DNA of 64,000 nt from CBDFKQ01 sp965248855 (GCA_965248855.1 CBDFKQ010000012.1:310001-374000), one strand, 5' to 3'. Shown: positions 27,726 to 38,115, numbered from the stretch's first letter. Notes: generated by a model not told the origin, from the sequence alone. Numbers and translations: made by a program.

Positions 27726-30653
27726 ATGAAATACAAGTTTTTATTCTGCTTCCTGTTTTTATTTTTAAGTTATAGTTTCAATACATTATATGCAAGTCAT
27801 TTAAGGGCAGGCGATATTACAGTTCGTAAAATTAATTGCGCTACAAATAAATATGAATTTACTGTTACTTTATATCTGGATTCACATCCGGATAACGTTC
27901 ATCAAGATAAAATTTATTTAAGTTTTGGGGATGGAACATACGTTGGAGTTGATGTAATAAAACCTTATGGTACAATACCCAACTATCCCTTTTTTCAGAT
28001 AAATAAATTTGTTACTACGCATTCTTACGGCTCTCCGGGTATATACACAGTTTTTATTGCAGAAGGAGATGATAAAAGTATAACTCCGGGAATAAGAAAT
28101 AGAAATAAAGGCACACTTAATATCAATGACCCTTTTAATACTCCATTTTATATTGAAACACAAATTACAATAGGACAATCATTTTGTGATAATAGCCCTA
28201 CATTTACCAACCCACCAACAGATCAGGGCAGGATTGGTCAAAAATTTACTTATGACCCTGCAGGATATGATGTTGATGGAGATAGTTTATCATATAGTTT
28301 TGTTGTACCCGCACAAGGGTTGGACAGGAATGGAAACATAATGAATGTAAATGGTTATGTTGATCCTAACATTCTTTCTACCGGAGGAATTATCCCAAAA
28401 AGCGAGACAAACGGGCCGGCTACTTTTACCATTGATCCTGTAAAAGGTTTAATAACGTGGGATTCTCCTGCAATAGAAGGCCAGTATAATATTGCCTTTA
28501 TAGTTATTGAATGGCGAGTTGGAAGCAAGGGCATAAGAACTCCAATAGGATATGTACGGCGCGATATGCAAATAATCATAAATAAATGCGATAATTTAAG
28601 ACCTGATATTCAAATTCCAAAAGATACCTGTATTTTAGCAAATACTAAACTTTTAAATATTCCTATCACATCAACAGATCAAAACGTTCCTGCTCAAATA
28701 TTAAGAGATACATCCTTTGGAGGTGTTTATAGTGATCCGGTAAATAAAGCTGTCTTTTCATACGCTGTACCTCAAAAAAGTAAGGCCTTCGGTTATTTTT
28801 CATGGACACCAAATTATGCACAGGTTCGTTCACAGCCATATACTGTAATATTTAAGGTTGAAAACAGCTCTACGGATTGTAAACTATCCGATATAAAAGC
28901 TTGGAATATCACAGTTGTGGCTCCCAAAGACAGTCTTTACAGTGCTGTTCCTTTTACTAAAAATAATGGAAAATCAATTAAATTAACATGGGCACCCTAT
29001 GCCGTTACCGGTATAGATTTGTCAACATTAAAAGTAATTATATATAGAAAAAAGGGCTGCGATAATTTTCAGCCGGGGCATTGTGAAACAGGTATGCCTC
29101 CGACCTGGGGCTACACAAGGATGGGCGATACATCGGCTTTAGCTACCAACTATGTAGATATTAAAAACTTACAAAAAGGGGTAATATATAGTTATAGAAT
29201 TGTTATTGCGTATCCTGAGCCAAATGGAGGGGTAAGTTATGTTTCAAACCCTGTTTGTGTAACTTTAACTAAAGATTTGCCTTTTATTACTAAAGTTTCA
29301 GTAAAAACAACTGATAAGAAAAACGGAAGTATCAACATTGCATGGACACATCCTCCGGAATTTAATACTGTAAATTATCAGGGGCCATATCAATATCAGA
29401 TTTTTAGGGCAGACGGCCAAAATGGAGTAAATTATATTCCTATCGGCTCTCCCATTATTGTAAAAGCTTTTCCTAATTACAGTAATGTCGGACCAAATTT
29501 TACAAGACAAAATGGTTTCTCCGGTATCGGAACAGCCTATGGCCTTGATACTACATTTACTGATACGGGTTTAAATACGTTGGAAAAATCATATAATTAT
29601 AAAGTAGCCATCTATTACAATACCAATATTTTTAAAGATTCTTCTGCCTATGCTTCAAGCGTGTGGCTAAATACTGCACCGGAAATTAAAAGTGTGAAAT
29701 TAAATTGGCAGTATGATGTACCTTGGGATAATTCAAACCAATATCACAGAATTTATAAAAAAGAAAAAAACAATACATTTATATTATTGGATAGTGTAAA
29801 AGTAAACTTACCGGGCGATGCAGTTTATATTGACAATGGAAAAAAAGATACGGCTTTGATTGAAGGTAAATATTATTGCTATTATATTGAAACCAAAGGA
29901 AAGTATGTTGGTATAAGTTTAAATCCGAACTTATTACTTAACAATTCACAAGAAGCTTGCGAAACAGTAAAGGACACCACAAAACCTTGCCCGCCTTTAC
30001 TTAACCTTAAAAATAACTGTAAAGATTTTTTAGAGAGCTTAGCCAATTCCAAACTAAATAACCCTAAAGATTATAGCCTGCCTCCTTTTATAAATGATTT
30101 AAGCTGGTTCAATCAAAAATTTCCTTATTGTGATACTTTAGATATTAAAAATTACAATATATACTATGCGCCTTACGAAGGGGATTCATTAAAATTGATT
30201 GCTGCTACAACAGATAAGTTTTACAGCCATTTTAATTTAGTAGGTGACATTCATTCTGTTGCGGGGTGTTATAAGGTAAGTGCAGTTGACCGATCCGGTA
30301 ATGAAAGTATATTTAGCAATACCATTTGTGTTGATAATTGCTTTAATTATGAATTGCCAAATGTAATTACACCTGATTTAATTGATGATAAAAATGATAC
30401 TTTTAGACCTTATCCTAAACCAAGTTTTGTACAATCGGTAAAATTTACGGTATATAACCGTTGGGGTAAACAAGTTTTTGAAAAAAGCAATGATATTTTT
30501 ATACATTGGGATGGTAAAGAAGGGATTCCCGAAAAGGAAAGAAATGAATTATCGACAGGGATTTATTATTATCATGCAGAAGTTAAGTTTATCCGTTTGA
30601 AAAGACAAGATGCAATCAAACATTTTAAGGGTTGGATTCAGATTTTAAGATAA
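27726..30653 (+). CDS. T9SS type B sorted surface protein
   Basis: 975 residues. A Sec signal peptide (MKYKFLFCFLFLFLSYSF..., cleavage near LYAS) is followed by HLRAGDITVRKINC, the opening common to a family of gliding-associated Bacteroidetes proteins. Several PKD/Ig/FnIII-like beta domains come next. The C-terminus is a type B T9SS sorting domain (LPNVITPDLIDDKNDTF, VYNRWGKQVF, HWDGKEG and GIYYYHAEVKF). It should be exported by the T9SS and held on the surface. The binding target is unknown. It is transcribed alone, with a promoter-like motif upstream and a hairpin terminator downstream. Confidence 0.9.
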   Translation: MKYKFLFCFLFLFLSYSFNTLYASHLRAGDITVRKINCATNKYEFTVTLYLDSHPDNVHQDKIYLSFGDGTYVGVDVIKPYGTIPNYPFFQINKFVTTHSYGSPGIYTVFIAEGDDKSITPGIRNRNKGTLNINDPFNTPFYIETQITIGQSFCDNSPTFTNPPTDQGRIGQKFTYDPAGYDVDGDSLSYSFVVPAQGLDRNGNIMNVNGYVDPNILSTGGIIPKSETNGPATFTIDPVKGLITWDSPAIEGQYNIAFIVIEWRVGSKGIRTPIGYVRRDMQIIINKCDNLRPDIQIPKDTCILANTKLLNIPITSTDQNVPAQILRDTSFGGVYSDPVNKAVFSYAVPQKSKAFGYFSWTPNYAQVRSQPYTVIFKVENSSTDCKLSDIKAWNITVVAPKDSLYSAVPFTKNNGKSIKLTWAPYAVTGIDLSTLKVIIYRKKGCDNFQPGHCETGMPPTWGYTRMGDTSALATNYVDIKNLQKGVIYSYRIVIAYPEPNGGVSYVSNPVCVTLTKDLPFITKVSVKTTDKKNGSINIAWTHPPEFNTVNYQGPYQYQIFRADGQNGVNYIPIGSPIIVKAFPNYSNVGPNFTRQNGFSGIGTAYGLDTTFTDTGLNTLEKSYNYKVAIYYNTNIFKDSSAYASSVWLNTAPEIKSVKLNWQYDVPWDNSNQYHRIYKKEKNNTFILLDSVKVNLPGDAVYIDNGKKDTALIEGKYYCYYIETKGKYVGISLNPNLLLNNSQEACETVKDTTKPCPPLLNLKNNCKDFLESLANSKLNNPKDYSLPPFINDLSWFNQKFPYCDTLDIKNYNIYYAPYEGDSLKLIAATTDKFYSHFNLVGDIHSVAGCYKVSAVDRSGNESIFSNTICVDNCFNYELPNVITPDLIDDKNDTFRPYPKPSFVQSVKFTVYNRWGKQVFEKSNDIFIHWDGKEGIPEKERNELSTGIYYYHAEVKFIRLKRQDAIKHFKGWIQILR

Positions 30654-30708
30654 ATCTTATCCTGTACATAATAATATATATATTGTTCTGCTAAAGCTGC
30701 AAATAAAT

Positions 30709-30752
30709 ATATCGAATAGCTTCTATAACTTTATAGAAAAACTATCCGATAT
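30709..30752 (+). terminator. Hairpin terminator after the T9SS type B gene
   Basis: Outer arms ATATCGAATAG (30709-30719) and CTATCCGATAT (30742-30752) pair with one mismatch, and an inner helix TTCTATA/TATAGAA (30721-30727 with 30732-30738) forms the tip. It lies 56 bp after the stop codon, before the convergent malQ. Confidence 0.7.
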
Positions 30753-30854
30753 AAATTTGAACACATATACCATTATACATTAGTAATGGATACAATAAAT
30801 GTTTCGAAATTAATTCGCGTAATTTGGTTAATTCATAACGGGTGGTTAATAAAT

Positions 30855-32387
30855 TTATTTACTTTTCGTTTTATTACGATTACCAATATGAGTATAATAG
30901 CTAAGTTTAGAAATTAAATCATCGGTAATCCAACCTTCATTTACTCTCCAACTCCAGTTTCCTTTCCCAACTCCCGGTATATTCATCCTGGCGCTTTCAT
31001 CTAAATTTAAAATATCCTGCAAAGGTAAAATACAGATCAAAGATTTTGAATTCATTGCCATCCAACACATTTCGTCAGTTACATTATTTTCATCAATCCA
31101 TTTATTTACATATTTCCCGAAGTTCTCTTTTTCAATCTCTCTTGCATCATTTCGCCACCAACCTTTAACCGTATTATTATCATGAGTACCGGTATAAACT
31201 ACACTTCTTTCTGTATGATTGTGTGGTAAATAAAGGTTATGAACTAAATCATCACCAAATGCAAACATCAACACTTTCATACCCGGCAAATTATGTTTAG
31301 TTATAAAATTTAAAACATCTACAGATAATGTTCCTAAATCTTCAGCTATGATAGGCAAATCAGGAAAACTACTCGATAATACATTGAAAAAATCTTCAAC
31401 CGGCGCTGAAACCCATTTTCCATTTAATGCTGTAGAATCACCGGCAGGGATTTCATAATAATTAACAAAACCTAAAAAATGATCTAAACGAACGAGATCA
31501 AATAATTTAAAATTATGTCCGATCCTTTTAATCCACCATTTGAAATTATCTTTTTTAAGTGCTGCCCAGTTGTAAACAGGGTTTCCCCAAAGTTGGCCGG
31601 TCTTACTAAAGTAATCAGGAGGTGTACCTGCAACAAATTGTGGTTTTTTATCTGAATCAAGTTTAAAATATTCAGAATGGATCCAGATATCCACACTATC
31701 ATAATTTACATATATAGGCAGATCCCCAAAAAAATGTATTCCTCTTTCGTTACAATAATTTTTTAATTCTGTCCATTGTTTTTTAAAAAGGAATTGTAAA
31801 AATTTTTCCTGCTCGATTTTCTCTTTTAATTTATTTTTATATTTTGTTAATTCCTGTATTTCTCTGTTCACTAATTCATCTCCCCATTCAATCCAACTCT
31901 TTTGATTAAAATAATCTTTTAAAGATTTAAAAAGAGCGAAATCGTCCACCCATTCTGCTTCAGAAATACAAAATAGATCAAATTCATCTTTGATTTTTTT
32001 ATCATTTATTTTCAAAAAATTTTGATAAGCCTTATCCAATAAAGGTTCTTTAAAAAGCCTGGCGGCAGCAAAGTTTACTTTAAAAGAATCTTCAACGAAT
32101 GTTTCCGGTGTATTTTCGATATCGGATGTTTCCAATAGTCCTTCTTGGCACAGTTTTTCTAAGCTGATAAACAACACATTACCTGCAAATGCCGATATAC
32201 TGCTGTATGGTGAGTCGCCCAAAGCTTCACTTACAGGTGTGAGGGGCAATATTTGCCAATATGATTGTTTTGTTATGTTTAGATAGTCTGCAAATTTATA
32301 TGCCTCTGATCCTAAATCACCAATTCCATGTTTGGATGGCAGGGAAGAAATATGTAAAAGAATGCCACTAGAGCGTTGTTCAATCAT
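30855..32387 (-). CDS. malQ: 4-alpha-glucanotransferase
   Basis: GH77 amylomaltase that transfers maltodextrin segments between alpha-glucans in glycogen and maltose metabolism, cytoplasmic. The 510 residues begin with the family-typical SSGILLHISSLPSKHGIGDLG. The catalytic elements are the nucleophile Asp in LVRLDHFLG, the Glu in IAEDLGTLS and the Asp in GTHDNNTVKGWW. Single-domain length is typical. It is monocistronic. The related glgX and galT genes lie about 9-14 kb to the right. Confidence 0.95.
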   Translation of the reverse strand: MIEQRSSGILLHISSLPSKHGIGDLGSEAYKFADYLNITKQSYWQILPLTPVSEALGDSPYSSISAFAGNVLFISLEKLCQEGLLETSDIENTPETFVEDSFKVNFAAARLFKEPLLDKAYQNFLKINDKKIKDEFDLFCISEAEWVDDFALFKSLKDYFNQKSWIEWGDELVNREIQELTKYKNKLKEKIEQEKFLQFLFKKQWTELKNYCNERGIHFFGDLPIYVNYDSVDIWIHSEYFKLDSDKKPQFVAGTPPDYFSKTGQLWGNPVYNWAALKKDNFKWWIKRIGHNFKLFDLVRLDHFLGFVNYYEIPAGDSTALNGKWVSAPVEDFFNVLSSSFPDLPIIAEDLGTLSVDVLNFITKHNLPGMKVLMFAFGDDLVHNLYLPHNHTERSVVYTGTHDNNTVKGWWRNDAREIEKENFGKYVNKWIDENNVTDEMCWMAMNSKSLICILPLQDILNLDESARMNIPGVGKGNWSWRVNEGWITDDLISKLSYYTHIGNRNKTKSK

Positions 32388-32755
32388 TTTTGATTTAGTT
32401 AAATTAATTTTTTGATTTAAAATAAATGTGCCAATTAAATATTACGGACAAAATAAACCTTTAAACTTTTATTTTGTCTGTAATATTTTTTCTTATTATA
32501 AAATTATTTTCTAATGATTTAAATATTTATGTAATATGATTTAATGTTATGTACTTACTTTGTATGTTAGGTTTTTCAAGTTAATCAGACCGATTTTATA
32601 ATTAATTATTAAAATAACACTTTTGGAGGTTACTTTAATAATTAAAATCGAATTAAACGATGTAATAAAAAATGTATAATTGTAAATGATAAATAAAATA
32701 TGCGGATATTTATAAAAATACATTTACTCCTCAACTCAAACTTTAAATTTTTATA
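32388..32755. other. Divergent intergenic region malQ / PID-CTERM pair
   Basis: 368 bp of AT-rich sequence with no supported gene. The only strong structure is the hairpin at 32441-32484, described separately. Promoters for malQ and for the 32756 gene should lie here, but no convincing -33/-7 pair was identified. Confidence 0.5.
32441..32484. promoter_or_regulatory. 17-bp inverted repeat in the malQ upstream region
   Basis: ATTACGGACAAAATAAA (32441-32457) pairs with TTTATTTTGTCTGTAAT (32468-32484); the single non-Watson-Crick position is G.T, and the loop is 9 nt. A T6 run follows on the plus side. Because the flanking genes diverge, it is not a normal gene-end terminator. It could be an operator for malQ or the end of a short unannotated RNA. 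Confidence 0.5.
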
Positions 32756-32989
32756 ATGAAATTTTTAATAAAAAAGTATTTATTTTTTATTTTATTTCTT
32801 ACAACAAGTATTTCTTTTGCTCAAACATCCGGCGGGTTTTGTGATCCTGGTTTATGCGTAGCCGCTGATGGAGTTACTTGCGTTACTTGTGATGTACCGA
32901 TTGATGGTGGTGCAAGCTTATTATTAATTGCGGGAGGTGTGTATGGTGTAAATAAAATTCGAAAATATAGAAAAATAAAAGTCAGTTAA
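32756..32989 (+). CDS. Small PID-CTERM-like sorting peptide
   Basis: 77 residues: a signal peptide (MKFLIKKYLFFILF..., cleavage near SFAQ), a mature core of about 25 residues with four cysteines (CDPGLCVAADGVTCVTC), then PIDGG, a hydrophobic stretch (ASLLLIAGGVYGV) and a basic tail (KIRKYRKIK). PIDGG plus helix plus basic tail is the layout of the PID-CTERM tripartite sorting signal of Bacteroidota, analogous to PEP-CTERM. Processing machinery is not in the window. The stop codon is one base before the ATG of the 1,703-residue T9SS protein, so the two are certainly cotranscribed and probably translationally coupled. Recognition is from memory of the motif, not a search. Confidence 0.72.
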   Translation: MKFLIKKYLFFILFLTTSISFAQTSGGFCDPGLCVAADGVTCVTCDVPIDGGASLLLIAGGVYGVNKIRKYRKIKVS

Positions 32990-32990
32990 T

Positions 32991-35900
32991 ATGAAAAAAC
33001 ACGTATCCGTTCTTACAATATTTTTTTTTATTCCATATATAATAATATTTGGACAACAAAGCACATTTGGAGTGGCATGGCCGGGTAATTCAAGTACAAC
33101 ATTTGGTTATAGCTCCGATCCTAATACAATAAATCCATCATCCTATTATAGCCCGGTTCCCGGAAGTACAGTTTTGCCAACTCCGGGTTGGATTGATTGC
33201 GGAGGTGTTTATAATGTTAATGGAACAACCGTTACCAATGGCTCGCAGATGCCGGATAATAATGCAGTACAAGGTGCAACAAATTGGATAGGATGGGATA
33301 CACGTCAATTTAAGCCATATACTAACAATAAGGTTAATTTAAGAATTTTTACTCCACCGGGTTATGATCAAAATGATTTAACTAGAAAATATCCTGTAAT
33401 TCTTTTTTTGCATGGTTATGGTGAAGGAGGAGAGATTAATCTTGGTCCATGTGATGTAAGGAGGCATAATAATATATATCAAATGAAATGGGGTGGGTCA
33501 TACCATAATAATGTTGCTCAGAATGATCCCTATAAATCAATTATTATTTTTCCTCAAAATGAAACGGGCTTATGGACAGGCGGTACTTACGACCAATTGA
33601 TTTCGGTTATGCAATCTTTAACATTCTTAATTAATGGAGGCTCAACAACAGATAATAAAAAATTTAATATCGACCCAAATAGGGTATATTTAGAAGGTTT
33701 ATCAAGTGGAGGAGTAGGTGAGTGGCAGGTTTTAAATGATTATACTAATATTTTTGCAGGCAGTATAGTACTTTCTGCTGCCGGCCCGACAGATGCAGCA
33801 AGTACATCAAAATTAAAATATACCGGAATATGGCAGTGGCAAGGAGCTCTTGATATTTTTACCAATACTAACCCCACAGTTGCTGATGTATATAAATCTC
33901 GCAATACTTATACAGCATTAACCGATCCGTCTATTGCAAGTTTTAAAAGATATAACCAAACCGATATTACATCAGGTGGGCCGATAAATGGAATTGCAAC
34001 CAATCATTATGTAGGAAATAAAAGATATTTAGAAGAATCTAACGAAGGCCACGGAGTTTTTACTGATTGTTATTCCCACCCGGATTATTGGAAATGGTTA
34101 TTTTCTCAAAATACATTAAACATTGTACCATTTGGCGATACCTCAATTTGTTCAGGCAGCTCTGTAACTATTGGCATCCAACCCGGCTTTGCAGAATATG
34201 ATTGGCAATATAGTGTAGATGGTTCGTCTTATTCTTCCACATTGCCTTTATCCCTTGCGAATAATACTAATGATATAAATGCAACGGAACTGGGTTTTTA
34301 CAGAGTTCGATTAAGAAGAACTACATTAGGTTGGTCATATTACTCTCAACCTATTCAAATTATAAGAAGGGCTTCTACACCTGCACAGATTGTTACTCAG
34401 AATAACAGTACTATTTTACCTTCTTTGGCAGGTAACAATTTAACAATATCCGCACCTACGGGTTTTACAAACTATATTTGGAACACCGGCAGTACAAATG
34501 TTTCTATAGATGCAAGCACAGCAGGTAATTATTATGTTTCCGTAAAATCTTCTACATTGTGTCAGGGGATTAATTCAGACCCGGTAACAGTATTAACCGG
34601 TCAATTACCACTTTCAACAATTGCTATTCCCGGTAAATTACAAACATTTACAATTAATGCAACTTCCATTAATTTAAGTTGGGTTGATAATTCAAATAAT
34701 GAAAGTGGTTTTGAAATTTATAGATCATCTGATAATGGAGTTAATTACACATATGTTGGTTTAACTTCTGTAAATGCTAATAATTTTATCGACAACTCAT
34801 TAAATTCTAATACATCTTATACTTATAAAATAAGAGCGATGAAAAAAGCAGTCGGTGCTTCTGATTATTCAAATTTTTCGGTTTCATCCACAACTGTTGA
34901 TAATGTGGCGCCTACAAAGCCAACTAACTTAACAAGCTCCAATCTTACTTCTTCATCTGTAAATTTATCATGGACTGCTTCAACTGATAATGTAGGTGTG
35001 GTAAGTTATGATATTTATGCAAATGGAAGTATTATTGGAAATACATCGGGAACTACTTTTAGTGCGAATGGCTTAACAAGCGGTACTTCCTATATTTTTA
35101 AAGTGGTTGCAAAAGATGCAAAGCCTAATTATTCTCAGCCAAGTGATGATTTACAGATATTTACTTATCTTAACTCCTTAGTAAATGGATTAAATTACGA
35201 GTATTATGAAAATAATTATTCCGATTTAAACTCCCCGGTATTTAGTAATGATATACCTAAAAAAATCGGTTATATTAACAATTTTAGTTTAAACCCCAGG
35301 TTAAGAGACTCTTATTTTGGTTTTAATTTCTACGGGTTTATTACTGTACCCACTACAGGCACATATACTTTCTACACGGAATCGGATGATGGAAGCAATT
35401 TATTTATCGGTAATACCCAAGTGGTTGCAAACGATTTTAATCAGGGTATGATGGAAAGAAGCGGCACAATATCATTGACTGCCGGTACTTATCCAATACA
35501 AGTAACTTATAGACAAGGAAATGGAGGTTTTGGTTTAAATGTTAGATGGAGTGGTCCCGGTATTCCAAAAAATTTAATTCCTGATAATGTTTTATTTCGG
35601 AATGGCTTACCCGCCGGTTTATATTACACTAATATTGCCAGCCCTTTAAATGTAACCCCGTCGTGGGGCGACAGCCCTGATGGGGCAGGTAACCAACCTA
35701 ACTTTACAAACACATCCCAAATCTTTTATATTACTAAAAACAACGCAACTCTTGGTGGTAATTTAACTGTTGGATCTAATTCAAAGATTGTAATTATGAA
35801 CAATTCCAGTTTTACATTAGATAAAACATTTAATGGTATAATTGATATTCAGGGAAATGGGCAATTAACAATTAAGAATTCTACAGCACCTGGCTTCGGT

Positions 35901-38102
35901 TCGGTTTCAACTGTTTCTACAGTTATTTTTGATGCAGTAACCAGTATTTCCACAAATACTACTTTAGGAAATGTAATTATAAAATCAGGAACCACTACCA
36001 TTAACGGAAGTAATTTAAATGTTTTAGGAGATTTAACTTTTCAAGGAGGAAATTTCGGAAGTGCCGGCTCTTCTTCCCTTTCTGTAAACGGAAATATTAA
36101 TTATGTATCAAGCACAACAATACCGGTTAGTTTAAACTTGTCCGGAACAATTCAAACAATTAACGGAAACGGAAATTTAAATTTAACAGGATTAAATTTA
36201 TCTCAGGGCTCGCTTGTAACACTTGCTACAAATAATTCAACTAATATTGTTAGCACGGGTGATGTAGTATTGCAAAATTCTTCTTATTTAAACCTGAATT
36301 CAAATTCATTGACTTTAAATGGGGCTGCCGGTTTAAATCCCGGAACGGAAACGGGTTTACTTGGTATAAATAACGGTTCCATTGTCATAAATACAACTTC
36401 TAACAAAAGTTCCAATTTGTTTTTTAATCCATCTTTAAACACTATTTCTAATTTTACAATTAATAATAGTGGTGGCGGTAATGTTTTTTTAAATAACATT
36501 TTAAATTTGAATAATACGCTAACATTACAAAATGGTGACCTTAATACAACAAATGGAAGTCTTATATTGACATCTAATGCTACAAATACAGCTAGAATCG
36601 CTAAAGTTCAGAATGGTGCTTCGCTTACCGGAAATATAACGCAAGAAAGATATATTGCTGCTGATTCATATGGAAAAGGTTGGTTTTTTACTAGTACACC
36701 AATAAAAAGTCAAACTGTTTCTAATTGGGTAAATGAAGCTAATATAACCGGCGCGTGGCAAAATGCAAATGCCTTTCCTACTATTCATCAATATAAAGAA
36801 AATGTTGTAGCGACTCGTGCCTTAAATGATCCTAGAAATTATGAAAATTATGGATGGTTTGGACTTTCTAATTTAACAGACAATATCAATCCGGGGCAAG
36901 GATATAAGATTTATTTATATAATGAATTTTTTACGTCAAGAAATTCAACTTTACAAAATACGGGCGCCCCTGTAATTGGAGATGGAAATGATGGAATTAA
37001 TACAGGGGGTTCAGAGGCATTTAACTTTAATTTAACTTTTACACCTGCAACAGGTTATGATGGTGGTGGATGGAATTTAATTTCTAATCCTTTCCCAAGT
37101 GATATTGATTGGACAGGATCCGGATGGTCAAGATCTACTACAGTGGATAATGCAGTTTACATTTGGGATTCTCAATCTAATAATGGAAAAGGAAGTTATG
37201 TATCTTATGTAAAAGTTGGCAACACTGTTATTTCTCAAATACCAAACGCAACCGGAAAAATAGCTTCAGGACAATCTTTCTTTGTAAAAGCAAATGGGGC
37301 AAACCCTACATTAAGCGCAACTGAAGATGTAAAAACATCCACAGCGACTACTTTTCTTAAAACAACAACTCCTGAAAATTTATTGAGGGTAACACTTCTG
37401 AATCAAAAGAATGAAAGTAGCACAACTGTAATATATTTTACTAAAGGAGCCACACAAAATTTTGACAGTAAATTTGATGCTCATTTACTTGCCGGTGCAA
37501 GTATTGCTTTGGGTAGTTTATCAAAAGATAAAAAAGAACTTTCTATAAATGGCTTACCTACTATCAATGATTCTATCCCTTTAATTTTAAAACATAATGC
37601 GAAAGGAATTTATTCATTAAATTTTAGTTCATTAGAAACATTTAAAACAAATACCAAAATTTTCCTGGCTGATAAATATAATAAAACCATTACACGGGTG
37701 ACTTCAAATGAAGTTTACAGTTTCAATATCACGCAGGATACAAATACCTTTATTAAGCGATTTGCTTTGATATTTCAACATAATACCCATCTTCTTTCGG
37801 AAAATATAATTTCCAATGAAGCTTCAAAGGTATTTTCATTAAAATCAATTTATCCGAATCCATTTAATGTAGAAGCCAATATAATTTATAACCTTCCTGA
37901 AGAGGCAACTGTCGAAATTAATATTATGAATAGCCGAGGTGAGGTTATCGAAAAAATAACTAATCCTTCCAAATCCGGTGAAAATATATTTATTTGGAAC
38001 CCCCGAAACAGAAATGTTATTTTGTCAAGCGGCTTATATTTTTATAATATACAATATAATAGAAAAAGCTTGTCGGGGAAATTAATTTATTCAAATCAAT
38101 AA
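32991..38102 (+). CDS. Giant esterase-like multidomain T9SS type A protein
   Basis: 1,703 residues, secreted. A signal peptide ends near IIIFGQQ. An alpha/beta-hydrolase region at about 110-385 contains VILFLHGYGEGG (oxyanion region), GLSSGG (nucleophile elbow) and NEGHGVF (likely catalytic His), resembling PHB-depolymerase/feruloyl-esterase-type enzymes. Two fibronectin type III modules follow at about 545-730 (LSWVDNSNNESGFEIYR; VNLSWTASTDNVGVVSYDIY), then a PA14-like domain at about 735-880 (TGTYTFYTESDDGSNLFI). A long Asn/Thr/Ser-rich beta-solenoid-like region covers about 900-1190. The C-terminal type A T9SS sorting domain contains SIYPNPFN and SSGLYFYNI. It probably degrades a polymer or ester at the cell surface; the substrate is unknown. 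It follows the PID-CTERM-like gene with a 1-bp gap and ends at a perfect terminator. Confidence 0.9.
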   Translation: MKKHVSVLTIFFFIPYIIIFGQQSTFGVAWPGNSSTTFGYSSDPNTINPSSYYSPVPGSTVLPTPGWIDCGGVYNVNGTTVTNGSQMPDNNAVQGATNWIGWDTRQFKPYTNNKVNLRIFTPPGYDQNDLTRKYPVILFLHGYGEGGEINLGPCDVRRHNNIYQMKWGGSYHNNVAQNDPYKSIIIFPQNETGLWTGGTYDQLISVMQSLTFLINGGSTTDNKKFNIDPNRVYLEGLSSGGVGEWQVLNDYTNIFAGSIVLSAAGPTDAASTSKLKYTGIWQWQGALDIFTNTNPTVADVYKSRNTYTALTDPSIASFKRYNQTDITSGGPINGIATNHYVGNKRYLEESNEGHGVFTDCYSHPDYWKWLFSQNTLNIVPFGDTSICSGSSVTIGIQPGFAEYDWQYSVDGSSYSSTLPLSLANNTNDINATELGFYRVRLRRTTLGWSYYSQPIQIIRRASTPAQIVTQNNSTILPSLAGNNLTISAPTGFTNYIWNTGSTNVSIDASTAGNYYVSVKSSTLCQGINSDPVTVLTGQLPLSTIAIPGKLQTFTINATSINLSWVDNSNNESGFEIYRSSDNGVNYTYVGLTSVNANNFIDNSLNSNTSYTYKIRAMKKAVGASDYSNFSVSSTTVDNVAPTKPTNLTSSNLTSSSVNLSWTASTDNVGVVSYDIYANGSIIGNTSGTTFSANGLTSGTSYIFKVVAKDAKPNYSQPSDDLQIFTYLNSLVNGLNYEYYENNYSDLNSPVFSNDIPKKIGYINNFSLNPRLRDSYFGFNFYGFITVPTTGTYTFYTESDDGSNLFIGNTQVVANDFNQGMMERSGTISLTAGTYPIQVTYRQGNGGFGLNVRWSGPGIPKNLIPDNVLFRNGLPAGLYYTNIASPLNVTPSWGDSPDGAGNQPNFTNTSQIFYITKNNATLGGNLTVGSNSKIVIMNNSSFTLDKTFNGIIDIQGNGQLTIKNSTAPGFGSVSTVSTVIFDAVTSISTNTTLGNVIIKSGTTTINGSNLNVLGDLTFQGGNFGSAGSSSLSVNGNINYVSSTTIPVSLNLSGTIQTINGNGNLNLTGLNLSQGSLVTLATNNSTNIVSTGDVVLQNSSYLNLNSNSLTLNGAAGLNPGTETGLLGINNGSIVINTTSNKSSNLFFNPSLNTISNFTINNSGGGNVFLNNILNLNNTLTLQNGDLNTTNGSLILTSNATNTARIAKVQNGASLTGNITQERYIAADSYGKGWFFTSTPIKSQTVSNWVNEANITGAWQNANAFPTIHQYKENVVATRALNDPRNYENYGWFGLSNLTDNINPGQGYKIYLYNEFFTSRNSTLQNTGAPVIGDGNDGINTGGSEAFNFNLTFTPATGYDGGGWNLISNPFPSDIDWTGSGWSRSTTVDNAVYIWDSQSNNGKGSYVSYVKVGNTVISQIPNATGKIASGQSFFVKANGANPTLSATEDVKTSTATTFLKTTTPENLLRVTLLNQKNESSTTVIYFTKGATQNFDSKFDAHLLAGASIALGSLSKDKKELSINGLPTINDSIPLILKHNAKGIYSLNFSSLETFKTNTKIFLADKYNKTITRVTSNEVYSFNITQDTNTFIKRFALIFQHNTHLLSENIISNEASKVFSLKSIYPNPFNVEANIIYNLPEEATVEINIMNSRGEVIEKITNPSKSGENIFIWNPRNRNVILSSGLYFYNIQYNRKSLSGKLIYSNQ

Positions 38103-38115
38103 TTTTTAACACTTT

